Source: Winogradskyella sediminis
Lineage (GTDB): Bacteria; Bacteroidota; Bacteroidia; Flavobacteriales; Flavobacteriaceae
Assembly: GCF_003387355.1 (NCBI RefSeq)
Contig: NZ_QUNH01000001.1
Location: 1,250,023-1,314,022 of the forward strand
Direction of reading: 5' to 3'
Length of the DNA: 64,000 bases
In this document: positions 55,405 through 64,000 of the stretch, one piece after another
Position numbering within the stretch: the stretch's first letter is position 1
Layout of the letters: every line of letters begins with the position of its first letter
Made by a program: the position numbers and the translations under genes
The notes under the pieces: model-generated
Database searches by the model: none
Seen by the model: only the letters and a program-made list of their open reading frames with translations
Told to the model about the DNA's origin: nothing

Positions 55405-58400
55405 ATGAAAACAAAAATTAGTCTATTGTTGATGTTGTTTGTTTCGATCTGTTCTTTTGCTCAGCAGATTGAAATCAATGGAATTGTAACAAGCGAAAGT
55501 GACGGAATGCCCTTACCAGGAGCAAGTGTCATAGTAAAAGGAACGAGCAGAGGAACCACAACAGATTTTGATGGTAAGTTTATGATTTCGGCAGAAGTTG
55601 GAGAAGAAATTGAATTCAGCTATGTCGGTTTTGTCCCTCAGGTAATAATTGTATCTGGCAAGACAGAAATAAGCGTTACGCTTAAAGATGACATCGCTTC
55701 ACTAAGTGAAGTGGTAGTTGTGGGTTATGGTACACAAAAAAAAGCAGATTTAACAGGTGCTATCTCTACAGTAAAGTCTGAAGATATTGCTAAAACACCA
55801 AGTGCAAACGTTATGCAATCTATACAGGGTAAGGTCGCAGGTGTACAGGTTGTAAGCAGTGGTTCTCCAGGTGGCTCACCTACTGTAAGAATTAGAGGTG
55901 TCAATTCTTATAAAGGAGGAGCAACTCCTTTATATGTTGTTGATGGTATGTTTTATGATACCATTGAATTCTTAGATAGTAATCAAATTGAAACCATTTC
56001 TGTTTTAAAGGATGCGTCTTCAATTTCTATTTTTGGTCAAGCAGGTGTTAATGGTGTTATTATCATTGAAACAAAAAATGGTAGAACAGAACAAAAGCCA
56101 GTATTCACTTATAATGGCTATTCTGGTTATCAAAATGCACAAAATGTTGTAAAAATGGCAAATGCAGAGCAATTTGTTACCATGGCTTATGAGTCTAATT
56201 CTCAGCCAGATATTGATTTTGTTAATAACGCGATGCAACGTTTTGGACGTAGTAGAGTTAATCCTAATGTACCTGATGTTAATACGGATTGGTATAAAGA
56301 GATTTTACGTGTAGCACCAATTACAAGTCATGGTATAGGAGTTACAGGTGGTACAGAAAGAACCACTTATAGTGTTAATGCAAACTATTTTTCGCAAGAA
56401 GGTATTTTAGATATGAAAAATGAGTATGAGCGTTTTAATATTCAATCTAACATAGCAATTGATCTATCGGATAGATTAAAAATAGGAACGAATGCTATTT
56501 TTAGTAATGCCACCCAGTACAATCCAGAGAATGGTGCATGGTTTCAAGCATATTTTGCTGTACCAATCTTACCTGTTTATGATTATTCAAATACACAGGC
56601 AACGTCTACTCCCTTTTCAGATGCTACATTATTGGGGTATAGAGGATCTCAGAATCCATTTCCAACGATGACTTATAATAATAATCAGCTTAAAATCAGA
56701 AAGGTATTAACAAGTATGTTTTTAGAGTATGATGTCGTTCCCGATAAATTAAAGTTTAAAACATCTTACAGTCATGATTATTCTACAATTTCAGAGCGTA
56801 ACGTAAGATCTCCATATTACATCTCAGGGCAATCGCAAAGAGAGGTGTCTAATATTAGACGTGCAGAGTTAAAATACTCAAAACAAATTTGGGATAACAC
56901 ATTAACCTATTCTGACTCTTTTGGTGACCATAATCTAACTGTAATGGCAGGTTCTTCTTATAGAGATTATCAAGATAATGCTTTTAGTGCTACAGGTAAT
57001 GATATTCAGGGTATTGGGTTGGAAAGCTCATGGTATTTAAATTTTGCGGACCCAACGTCTTTTAGTGATCAGGTAAATGAAATTGGTGATCGTCAATATT
57101 CAATAGCGTATTTTGGTAGATTAGAATATAGTTTTAAAAATAAGTATTTAGTAAATGCTACTATAAGACATGAAGGTGATGGTAGATTCCCTCGAGAACT
57201 TTGGGTAACCACACCAGCTGTAGGTTTAGGTTGGGTCATTTCTGAAGAAGACTTTATGTCAAGCAACGATGTACTTAGTTTCTTAAAAATACGTGCAGGT
57301 TGGGGACAATTAGCAAATGGATTTCTTGGTGGAAGTGCAGGTACAAGAACGGTATCTCAAGTTACTACAGATATTGGAGATGTGCCTACCAATGGGATCT
57401 TAACAACTAATACGTTTCGTAATTTAAAGCGAGAGATTTTAGAAGAAACAAATTTTGGTATCAGTTCTCGTTTATTTAACGATAAATTAAGCCTAGAAGT
57501 AGATTACTATATACGCGATACAAAAGATTTAGTATTACCTAAAGATACGCCTATTACTGCTGAAGTGGTTGACGCCAATATTGGTGAAATGAGAAATCAA
57601 GGTTTAGAAATTGCAGCAAACTGGAACCAACGCATCAATGATAATTGGAGTTTCTCTGTTGGGGGAAATATAGCGACACTTAAAAACGAAGTGACAAGAA
57701 TCGATAGTGAACAAGGTTATTTTGATACTGGTAGCGCAGAATTTCGTCAAAGACTTATTGTAGGCGAACCTGTAAATGCGTTCTATGGCTGGGAAATAGA
57801 AGGTGTTTATCAGAACCCAGACCAAGTGGCAGCAGATCCTACAGCGCAATATGAAGCTAATGAAAATAATAATACCCTAATTCCTGGAGATTTTATATAT
57901 AAGGATCAAAATAATGATGGTAAAATTGATGACCAAGATAGAGTGGTTTTAGGATCGTATTTACCAACATTTACTTATGGCGGAAATATCAATGTATCAT
58001 ATAAGAACTTTGATTTATCTGTTGCAGTTTCTGGGCAAACCGGAAATAAGATTTTAAACCGTAAAAGAGGCGAGGTTATTTTTACAAATGATACTAATAT
58101 CGATGCGGATTTTGCGATAAATAGATGGCATGGTGAAGGGACTACAAATTCATATCCATCATCGGAAGGAAGACGTAAAGCATGGAATCAAAAAATGAGT
58201 AGCTTTTTTGTAGAAGATGGCTCATACTTTAGAGTTCAAAACATTCAATTGGCATATACCATACCAGCGAAAGCACTTGGTGAAAATATGCCTGAAGTTA
58301 GATTTACATGTACAGCAGAGCGTCCAATAACGGTATTTAGCTACAATGGATTTGATCCTGAAGTTAGTGATGGAGTCGACCGTCAGACATATCCAGTGCC

Positions 58401-58437
58401 TGCGGTATATACCTTTGGTGTAAATATTAAAATTTAA
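55405..58437 (+). CDS. SusC-like TonB-linked outer membrane transporter
   Basis: A 1,010-residue protein with signal peptide MKTKISLLLMLFVSICSFAQ, a carboxypeptidase-regulatory-like domain (about residues 24-105, GTTTDFDGKF), the plug start LSEVVVVGYGTQKKADLTGA and VLKDASSISIFGQAGVNGVIIIETKNG, and a barrel that ends in VNIKI. It imports glucan oligomers across the outer membrane using the TonB system. It is paired with the following SusD gene, six bases apart. Confidence 0.96.
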   Translation: MKTKISLLLMLFVSICSFAQQIEINGIVTSESDGMPLPGASVIVKGTSRGTTTDFDGKFMISAEVGEEIEFSYVGFVPQVIIVSGKTEISVTLKDDIASLSEVVVVGYGTQKKADLTGAISTVKSEDIAKTPSANVMQSIQGKVAGVQVVSSGSPGGSPTVRIRGVNSYKGGATPLYVVDGMFYDTIEFLDSNQIETISVLKDASSISIFGQAGVNGVIIIETKNGRTEQKPVFTYNGYSGYQNAQNVVKMANAEQFVTMAYESNSQPDIDFVNNAMQRFGRSRVNPNVPDVNTDWYKEILRVAPITSHGIGVTGGTERTTYSVNANYFSQEGILDMKNEYERFNIQSNIAIDLSDRLKIGTNAIFSNATQYNPENGAWFQAYFAVPILPVYDYSNTQATSTPFSDATLLGYRGSQNPFPTMTYNNNQLKIRKVLTSMFLEYDVVPDKLKFKTSYSHDYSTISERNVRSPYYISGQSQREVSNIRRAELKYSKQIWDNTLTYSDSFGDHNLTVMAGSSYRDYQDNAFSATGNDIQGIGLESSWYLNFADPTSFSDQVNEIGDRQYSIAYFGRLEYSFKNKYLVNATIRHEGDGRFPRELWVTTPAVGLGWVISEEDFMSSNDVLSFLKIRAGWGQLANGFLGGSAGTRTVSQVTTDIGDVPTNGILTTNTFRNLKREILEETNFGISSRLFNDKLSLEVDYYIRDTKDLVLPKDTPITAEVVDANIGEMRNQGLEIAANWNQRINDNWSFSVGGNIATLKNEVTRIDSEQGYFDTGSAEFRQRLIVGEPVNAFYGWEIEGVYQNPDQVAADPTAQYEANENNNTLIPGDFIYKDQNNDGKIDDQDRVVLGSYLPTFTYGGNINVSYKNFDLSVAVSGQTGNKILNRKRGEVIFTNDTNIDADFAINRWHGEGTTNSYPSSEGRRKAWNQKMSSFFVEDGSYFRVQNIQLAYTIPAKALGENMPEVRFTCTAERPITVFSYNGFDPEVSDGVDRQTYPVPAVYTFGVNIKI

Positions 58438-58452
58438 AAAAAAATGCTAATT

Positions 58453-59985
58453 ATGAAAAATATAAATCAAGTAATAAAACAGCTAGCTTTAATGTTAGCC
58501 CTCTGTATGGTTGTGTTTTCCTGTACAGATAAATTAGAAGAGAATGATGGTCAGTTAGCAGCAGACGATCTCGATTTTACAAACTCTGAAGATATGGTAT
58601 TACCACTAATTGGTGGGTATTCTGCAGTATATTCTAGAGGATGGGAAGACCCTTTACTTATCGGAGTAAGAGGAGATGATGTTAATGCAGGTGGTTTGGG
58701 AGATCAGCCACAGTTCGCCGATACAGATCTTTTTATTTACGACAATGGGTTTTGGATGTATAACCAAATTTGGGAAAATTTCTACGGAGATATTGTGAGG
58801 ATTATAAGTTCTCGCGAAACTATTCAATCGTATAAAGATTTTGCAGTAGAAGAGGAAGATTTAGCTAGAGCCGATCAGTACATGGCAGAGTGTAAAGTAT
58901 TGAGTGGTTTTACACACTTTCAGATGTCTAGATTATGGGGAGATATATTTATAATTGAATCTTCAAATATTTCTGCTGAGTTAGAAAACGGTGTAAAAAC
59001 GAAGGCAGAAGTCATGCAGTATATCTCAGATCTAATGGATGAAGCTATTCCATTCTTGCCAGATGCTAGACCAAATGAAAGACAAGATGTTTCTGGAGGT
59101 GTTACAAAATACACGGCTTTAGCGATAAAGGCTTTAGCTAATTTAGAATTAGAGAATTATCAAGAAGTTGCAAATGTTACTGGCGAAATAATTAATTCAG
59201 GGAAGTTTAATCTTTATCCAGATTACTATCAATTATTTAAAAAGCCTGGCGAACGTAGCAATGAAAACTTATTTGAGTTACAGTTTTCAGATTATGGTAC
59301 AGAATCTGGTGCGGCTAATAATCACTTATATGCGCCATTTGGACCATCTAGCTGGACGCCAGCTGTGGAAGGTGCATCTGCAGGTTGGGGCTTTTACGAG
59401 CCTAGCTTAAAGTTTATTAAGTTTATGTTAGATAGAGGTGAAACCACGCGTTTATCCACAAGTGTAAACTTCACGCCTAGAGGTATTGATGAAATTACTT
59501 CAGATCCTGAATATGCAACCTTACCTAGTTTCGTGACCAATGTCTCTGAAGATGGTGATGTTTTTAATGATTATTCTAGAGCAATATTTAGTAGTGGTAA
59601 ACATTATTTGCCATCTACGCAATTAACACCAGGAAGAACAGATTATGGTTCTGGTAAAAACTTTATTGTTATTAGATATGCCGAAATTTTATTAATGTAT
59701 GCCGAAGCTTTAACACAAGGGGCAAATGGTACAGCTGGTACAGCGGATCAGGCAGTGAATGAAGTACGAGCAAGAGTAGGAATGTCTGCGCTTTCAAATG
59801 TAACTCTAGATGATGTTATGGATGAGAAATTTGCAGAGCTTGCTATGGAATGGGGAGTTCGTTATTTCGATATGATAAGACTGAACAAATATGACGAGTT
59901 AAGCTACGAAGGACGCACATTTACTGCTGAAGACGAGTATTTACCGTACCCACAAGCACAATTGGATTTATTACCTCTTGAATAA
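58453..59985 (+). CDS. SusD/RagB-family glycan-binding lipoprotein
   Basis: A 510-residue lipoprotein taking MKNINQ as start (another ATG lies nine bases upstream at 58444). The lipobox VVFSC has its Cys at residue 24. ARADQYMAECKVLSGFTHFQMSRLWGDI and AIKALANLELENYQEVANVTGEII form TPR-like helices; the C-terminal FIVIRYAEILLMYAEALTQGANG and AELAMEWGVRYFDMIRLNKY are SusD signatures. It caps the SusC barrel and presents the glycan. Confidence 0.95.
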   Translation: MKNINQVIKQLALMLALCMVVFSCTDKLEENDGQLAADDLDFTNSEDMVLPLIGGYSAVYSRGWEDPLLIGVRGDDVNAGGLGDQPQFADTDLFIYDNGFWMYNQIWENFYGDIVRIISSRETIQSYKDFAVEEEDLARADQYMAECKVLSGFTHFQMSRLWGDIFIIESSNISAELENGVKTKAEVMQYISDLMDEAIPFLPDARPNERQDVSGGVTKYTALAIKALANLELENYQEVANVTGEIINSGKFNLYPDYYQLFKKPGERSNENLFELQFSDYGTESGAANNHLYAPFGPSSWTPAVEGASAGWGFYEPSLKFIKFMLDRGETTRLSTSVNFTPRGIDEITSDPEYATLPSFVTNVSEDGDVFNDYSRAIFSSGKHYLPSTQLTPGRTDYGSGKNFIVIRYAEILLMYAEALTQGANGTAGTADQAVNEVRARVGMSALSNVTLDDVMDEKFAELAMEWGVRYFDMIRLNKYDELSYEGRTFTAEDEYLPYPQAQLDLLPLE

Positions 59986-60004
59986 CCACTAAAAACATTA
60001 GAAA

Positions 60005-61060
60005 ATGAAAAATATTAATAAATATATAATAGCAATTACAGCAATGCTGATGTTGGCATCTTGTTATGATGGTATAGATCCAATTACAGAAGTAGATCCA
60101 GGGCCAGATTTAGAAGATCCTACAGCAGAACTTATAAGTCCAAATGGAAATGTATTAATTCCATTTACGGATACAGAAGTCGATTTAGATATTGAGGTTT
60201 TAGTAGAAGACGATATAGAAATTGATAATGTAACTGTCATTTTAGACGGTAATACAATAAGAACTTTTGAAAGTTTTTTAGATTACCGAATATTTATGGA
60301 AACATTTCAATATGAAAACTTACAATTAGGAAGTCACAATCTTATTGTAAACGTAACGGATACAAGTGGAAAAACAGCATCAGATGACTTAACATTTACT
60401 CTAGATAATACTTACTTACCGAGTGTGGAGGGGGAAACGTTTTATATTCCATTTTTTGAAGGATTATATACTGAATTGATTAGTGAATCAGAACCTATAG
60501 TTGTTGGAACACCAGATATCGTTTCGGGTGGTTATTCTGGAAATACTTATAAAGGGGCTACAGATTCATATTTAACATTCCCAATTGATGGTTTATTTGG
60601 TGAAGATAGCTTTAGTGCAACATTTTGGTATAAGGTGAATAGTACACCTGATAGAGCTGGAATATTAGTAGTAGGAAATGATACTCCTGAAAATAGAAAT
60701 CAAGGGTTTAGATTATTTAGAGAAGGCAGTGAAACGCAACAAACTATAAAAGCAAATATAGGTATTGGATCTGCCGACAGCTGGAATGACGGAGGAGTCA
60801 TCGATGTCACAGCAGGAAAGTGGGTTCATATTGCATTAACAGTGTCTGCTACTGAAAGTAAAATTTATTTTAATGGAGTTGAACAATTGTCTGCGACCTT
60901 ATCTTCTAGTATAGACTGGACAGATTGTTCAAAAATAACTATTGGTTCAGGTGGTGAAACATTTAATTATTGGGGTCATTTATCTGATTTAAGTGAAATC
61001 GATGAGCTAAGATTATATAACAAAGCACTCTCACAAGCAGAAATAGAAGCTATGCAGTAA
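60005..61060 (+). CDS. surface lipoprotein with Ig-like and LamG domains
   Basis: A 351-residue lipoprotein with MLMLASC (Cys20) as lipobox. An Ig-like region (about residues 40-130, PTAELISPNGNVLIPFTDTEVDL) is followed by a LamG/concanavalin-like fold (about 145-350) with TFWYKVNSTPDRAGILVVG, WVHIALTVSATESKIYFNGVEQ and IDELRLYNKALSQAEIEAM. Its position after SusD is that of SusE/SGBP-type glycan-binding proteins. Binding, not catalysis, is the likely role; I see no glycosidase motif. Confidence 0.85.
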   Translation: MKNINKYIIAITAMLMLASCYDGIDPITEVDPGPDLEDPTAELISPNGNVLIPFTDTEVDLDIEVLVEDDIEIDNVTVILDGNTIRTFESFLDYRIFMETFQYENLQLGSHNLIVNVTDTSGKTASDDLTFTLDNTYLPSVEGETFYIPFFEGLYTELISESEPIVVGTPDIVSGGYSGNTYKGATDSYLTFPIDGLFGEDSFSATFWYKVNSTPDRAGILVVGNDTPENRNQGFRLFREGSETQQTIKANIGIGSADSWNDGGVIDVTAGKWVHIALTVSATESKIYFNGVEQLSATLSSSIDWTDCSKITIGSGGETFNYWGHLSDLSEIDELRLYNKALSQAEIEAMQ

Positions 61061-61114
61061 AACTGATAATTCAATTGAGTTAGTCTAATAATTTTTTAAT
61101 TATCACTTATTGAT

Positions 61115-61154
61115 TTTAGCGGCATTTTTAATTCCTAAAATGCCGCTAAATTTT
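61115..61154 (+). terminator. terminator between the LamG gene and the first GH144 gene
   Basis: The stem TTTAGCGGCATTTT / AAAATGCCGCTAAA with a short loop is followed by TTTTAC. It lies about 55 bases after the LamG stop, so the enzyme genes may be partly separated from susCD. Confidence 0.85.
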
Positions 61155-61168
61155 ACTTTAATTTTTGA

Positions 61169-62530
61169 ATGATGAATTTGTTTAAATCGTTATTTTTTGG
61201 TTGCTTGTTAAGCCTTGTTTTTGGATGTAAAACCAATGATAAAAAAGATGTAAATGCTAAACTCACAGCTGTTGATTCTATTCCAGAATCAATTAATTCA
61301 AGCTTACTAGACACTGTTCAAAAGCAAACCATCAACTATTTTTGGGAAGGTGCAGAGCCAAATTCTGGTCTAGCTAGAGAGCGTTTGCATATGGATGATG
61401 TATATCCTACATCTCCAAAATATACCGTTACTACTGGTGGAAGTGGCTTTGGAGTCATGGCAATTTTAGTGGGTATAGAAAGAGGCTTTATTTCAAAGAA
61501 GGATGCCTTAGATAGATACCTAAGAATTGTAGATTTCCTTGAACATGCAGATCGTTTTCATGGAGCATGGCCACATTGGTTAAATGGAGAAACAGGAAAA
61601 GTCATACCCTTCGGAAAGAAAGATAATGGTGGCGATTTAGTAGAAACAGCGTTTTTAATTCAAGGCCTACTAACCGTTGCAGAGTATTTTGATGGTCATA
61701 CTGAAAAAGAAAAGCAATTAGTTTCTAAAATAGATAAACTTTGGAGAGATGTAGAATGGGATTGGTATACAAAAGGTGAAGACGTTTTATACTGGCATTG
61801 GTCACCTAGCTATGGGTGGGAAATGAATTTTCCTGTTGGTGGTTATAACGAGTGTCTTATCATGTATGTCTTGGCTGCAGCGTCACCAACGTATCCTATA
61901 ACTAAGTCCGTTTACGAAAAAGGTTGGGCAAAAGATGGTGCGATTGTTTCAGATAAAAACTTTTATGATCTACCAGTTGTACTCAATTACTATGAGCACA
62001 ATGATTATTTAACAGGACCGCTATTTTGGGCACATTATTCTTATTTAGGTTTGAATCCAAAAGGTTTGAAAGATCAATATGCAGATTATTGGAAGCTGAC
62101 GCAAAATCAGGCCAAAATTCATTACAAGTACGCTGTAGCTAACCCAAAGAATTTTAAGGGTTATGGAGATAGTCTTTGGGGATTTACCTCGAGTTACTCG
62201 GTTAAAGGCTATTACGGTCATAGTCCCGAAAACGACATTGGTGTTGTCTCTCCAACGGCAGCATTATCATCATTTCCATACACGCCAAAAGAGAGTATGA
62301 AAGTTTTAGAAAATATTTATAAAAATCACGATAGTTTAGTTGGTAAATATGGTCCTTACGATGCGGTTAGTTTTGAACATAATTGGTACATGCCACGATA
62401 TTTAGCTATCGATCAAGGCCCAATACCTGTAATGATAGAAAATTATAGAACGGGATTATTGTGGGATTTATTTATGAAAAATAAAGATGTTCAATCAGGT
62501 TTAGAACAACTTGGTTTCAAATATAATTAG
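61169..62530 (+). CDS. GH144-family lipoprotein, probable endo-beta-1,2-glucanase (copy 1)
   Basis: A 453-residue lipoprotein (lipobox LVFGC, Cys20) with an (alpha/alpha)6 glycoamylase-like fold. Conserved blocks are TTGGSGFGVMAILVGIERGF, ADRFHGAWPHWLNG, DNGGDLVETAF and WHWSPSYGWEMNFPVGGYNE. Asp156, Glu159 and Glu228 have the spacing (3 and 72) of the residues I recall as essential in the Chitinophaga pinensis GH144 endo-beta-1,2-glucanase (D139, E142, E211). Such proteins are often named glucoamylase by annotation, but GH144 is the better guess. The start could be the second ATG, three bases on. Confidence 0.82.
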   Translation: MMNLFKSLFFGCLLSLVFGCKTNDKKDVNAKLTAVDSIPESINSSLLDTVQKQTINYFWEGAEPNSGLARERLHMDDVYPTSPKYTVTTGGSGFGVMAILVGIERGFISKKDALDRYLRIVDFLEHADRFHGAWPHWLNGETGKVIPFGKKDNGGDLVETAFLIQGLLTVAEYFDGHTEKEKQLVSKIDKLWRDVEWDWYTKGEDVLYWHWSPSYGWEMNFPVGGYNECLIMYVLAAASPTYPITKSVYEKGWAKDGAIVSDKNFYDLPVVLNYYEHNDYLTGPLFWAHYSYLGLNPKGLKDQYADYWKLTQNQAKIHYKYAVANPKNFKGYGDSLWGFTSSYSVKGYYGHSPENDIGVVSPTAALSSFPYTPKESMKVLENIYKNHDSLVGKYGPYDAVSFEHNWYMPRYLAIDQGPIPVMIENYRTGLLWDLFMKNKDVQSGLEQLGFKYN

Positions 62531-62540
62531 AATAAAGTAT

Positions 62541-63896
62541 ATGAAATTTTTAAGCTTAATGTTTACGTTGTTATTGTGTTTTAGTTGTGGTTCTGATGAT
62601 GGACCAGGCTATCAAGAACCCTATAATCCAAATGACGACGATCCGGTAATACCATTAACGGATACGGAGTTAATGGATTTAACTCAAGAAACAACCTTTA
62701 AATATTTCTGGGATTATGCCGATGCCAATTCCGGAGCAGCGAGAGAACGATATCACACTGATAACCCTTCAGATAGTGAGAATGTAGTGACTACTGGCGG
62801 AAGTGGATTTGGTCTTATGGCAATATTAGTTGGTATCGAACGTGGCTATGTTACAAGAGAAGAGGGATTTAACAGATTGAGTCAAATTGTAGATTTCTTT
62901 GAGAATGCAGATCGCTTTCACGGAGTTTGGCCACATTGGTTAAACGGCACTAACGGTAGTGTTATTCCATTTAGTGACCAAGATAATGGAGGTGATTTAG
63001 TTGAAACCGCATTTTTAGCTCAAGGTTTAATTTGTGTGAAAGAATATTTTAAAACTGGTTCTGAGGATGAAGCGGCATTAGCAACCCAGGCAGATGAATT
63101 ATGGAAAGGCATTGAGTGGAACTGGTATACGCAGAATCAAAATGCCTTGTATTGGCATTGGAGTCCTAATAATGGTTTTTCAATAAACTTAGAACTTAAA
63201 GGGTATAATGAAACGTTAATAGCGTTTATCTTGGGTGCAGCTTCGCCGGAATTCCCTATTCCGGCAGAAGTGTACCATCAAGGTTGGGCTAATAATGGTA
63301 ATATCGTTTCAACTGAAAGTCAATATGGTATTCCGTTAATATTAGATCATGCAGGTTCTGGTAGTGGTCCTTTATTTTGGGCACATTACTCTTTCTTAGG
63401 TTTAAACCCTACAAATCTTTCAGATCAATATGCAAACTATTGGAATTTAAACGTCAATCATACCAATATCAATTATGAATATTGTGTTGATAATCCCAAT
63501 AATTATAGAGACTATGGAGAAGATTGTTGGGGCTTAACGGCGAGTTACAGTCGAAATTCTGATGGAACAACTGGATATTCAGCACACAGTCCAGATAATG
63601 ATTTAGGTGTTATTTCACCCACAGCAGCAATTAGTTCTATTCCGTATACGCCAGAGAAGTCATTAGAGGCCATGCATTATTTCTATAGTAAAAAAGATAT
63701 TTTATTAGGTCCTGCAGGTTTTTATGATGCCTTTAGTCCGCAGTATAATGATTGGGTAACAGAACGTTATTTAGCTATAGATCAAGGACCAGAAATTATT
63801 ATGATTGAAAATTATAGATCTGGCTTATTGTGGAATCTATTTATGCAAAATGAAGACGTTCAGAATGGTTTAGATACTCTAGGGTTTACGTATTAA
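62541..63896 (+). CDS. GH144-family lipoprotein, paralogue (copy 2)
   Basis: A 451-residue lipoprotein, using the ATG at 62541 (MKFLSLMFTLLLCFSCGSDD), 10 bases after copy 1's stop; a longer frame begins inside copy 1 but has no signal peptide at its start. The whole chain aligns with copy 1, with about half of the residues shared by eye. Asp152, Glu155 and Glu224 keep the same 3 and 72 spacing. The loop before the third acidic residue differs (WSPNNGFSINLELKGYNE against WSPSYGWEMNFPVGGYNE). It carries a longer acidic linker after the Cys. The pair may differ in chain-length or linkage preference. Confidence 0.82.
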   Translation: MKFLSLMFTLLLCFSCGSDDGPGYQEPYNPNDDDPVIPLTDTELMDLTQETTFKYFWDYADANSGAARERYHTDNPSDSENVVTTGGSGFGLMAILVGIERGYVTREEGFNRLSQIVDFFENADRFHGVWPHWLNGTNGSVIPFSDQDNGGDLVETAFLAQGLICVKEYFKTGSEDEAALATQADELWKGIEWNWYTQNQNALYWHWSPNNGFSINLELKGYNETLIAFILGAASPEFPIPAEVYHQGWANNGNIVSTESQYGIPLILDHAGSGSGPLFWAHYSFLGLNPTNLSDQYANYWNLNVNHTNINYEYCVDNPNNYRDYGEDCWGLTASYSRNSDGTTGYSAHSPDNDLGVISPTAAISSIPYTPEKSLEAMHYFYSKKDILLGPAGFYDAFSPQYNDWVTERYLAIDQGPEIIMIENYRSGLLWNLFMQNEDVQNGLDTLGFTY

Positions 63897-63908
63897 ATAT
63901 TGAAGCAA

Positions 63909-64000
63909 ATGAAAAATCTATTATTAATTTTAGTTTTTAATGTAACAATCTTAAGTTCATGTGTCATTAACGCACAACAGCAATCAGAAGCTTCTAAAGA
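63909..64000 (+). CDS. start of a further exported PUL protein (cut by right edge)
   Basis: Only 30 residues are seen: MKNLLLILVFNVTILSSC then VINAQQQSEASK. The start has a signal-peptide shape with a Cys at residue 18, so it may be a lipoprotein, or be cleaved after INAQ. It follows GH144 copy 2 by 12 bases. In such loci a GH3 beta-glucosidase is a common next gene, but nothing in this fragment shows its family. Confidence 0.6.
   Translation, partial: MKNLLLILVFNVTILSSCVINAQQQSEASK

Noticed and set aside
62511..62541. Upstream start for GH144 copy 2 inside copy 1
   Set aside because: Only the ATG at 62541 gives a lipoprotein signal at the N-terminus and a normal intergenic gap.
61169..63896. 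Naming the two PUL enzymes glucoamylases
   Set aside because: The glycoamylase-like fold is shared, but the sequence blocks and acidic spacing match GH144 beta-1,2-glucanase better; starch-specific neighbours (GH13, GH97) are absent.
1..64000. CRISPR, tRNA, rRNA, prophage or IS element
   Set aside because: No regular repeat-spacer series, cloverleaf, rRNA core or transposase was seen; palindromes are short and intergenic.

Overview
The window comes from an AT-rich, marine-type member of the Bacteroidota, almost certainly family Flavobacteriaceae. The signs are SusC/SusD pairs, a TamL/TamB pair, class II KARI, an argF' transcarbamylase, a TonB receptor with a carboxypeptidase-like N-terminal extension, few Shine-Dalgarno sites, and families of short intergenic palindromes. 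The genus cannot be fixed from the sequence. I see no phage, insertion sequence, CRISPR array, rRNA or tRNA.

Layout. 1-3.3 kb (minus): arsenosugar-type cluster with a CMD-family protein, radical SAM ArsS, a DUF2064 glycosyltransferase and the start of a SusC-like receptor that runs off the left edge. 3.4-11.3 kb (minus): nucleoside deaminase, then tamL and a 1,691-residue tamB. 11.4-14.6 kb (minus): methionine operon metY-osmC-metX behind a SAM-I (S-box) riboswitch with its own terminator hairpin. 14.7-16.2 kb: a helical, TPR-like protein of unknown function, divergent from leuACDB-ppc (16.4-23.3 kb, plus). 23.4-32.3 kb: nitrogen assimilation, with porin-amt (minus) divergent from gltB-gltD (plus) across a 441-base region holding two similar dyads. 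32.6 kb: a 1-Cys peroxiredoxin. 33.3-43.0 kb (minus): a complete arginine operon in the order leader peptide, GNAT, argG, argC, proC, argD, argF', argB, argE, argH. 43.1 kb: gapN. 44.8-52.0 kb (minus): ilvD-ilvB-ilvN-ilvC-ilvA. 52.3-64 kb (plus): a polysaccharide utilisation locus with a membrane-bound LuxR-type sensor-regulator, SusC, SusD, a LamG lipoprotein, two GH144-like lipoproteins and the start of a further exported protein.

How the genes work together. Most of the window builds amino acids: ammonium enters through Amt, is fixed through GOGAT, and feeds Arg, Leu/Ile/Val and Met synthesis, with PEP carboxylase supplying oxaloacetate. The right end scavenges a glucan, most likely beta-1,2-glucan.

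The most notable observations are: (1) an unlisted 21-residue Arg-rich leader ORF (42946-43011 minus) ending in three Arg codons in front of the arginine operon, with mutually exclusive hairpins behind it, suggesting an arginine attenuator; (2) a Ser at the acyl-specificity position of argF', pointing to succinylated intermediates; (3) a GNAT protein with a CxxC...CxC tail as first structural gene, a candidate for the missing acylglutamate synthase; (4) a two-GH144 locus with three phased TACGTCA boxes in front of susC; (5) hairpins sitting 5-18 nt upstream of six start codons, plus several palindrome families packed into the arg operon spacers.
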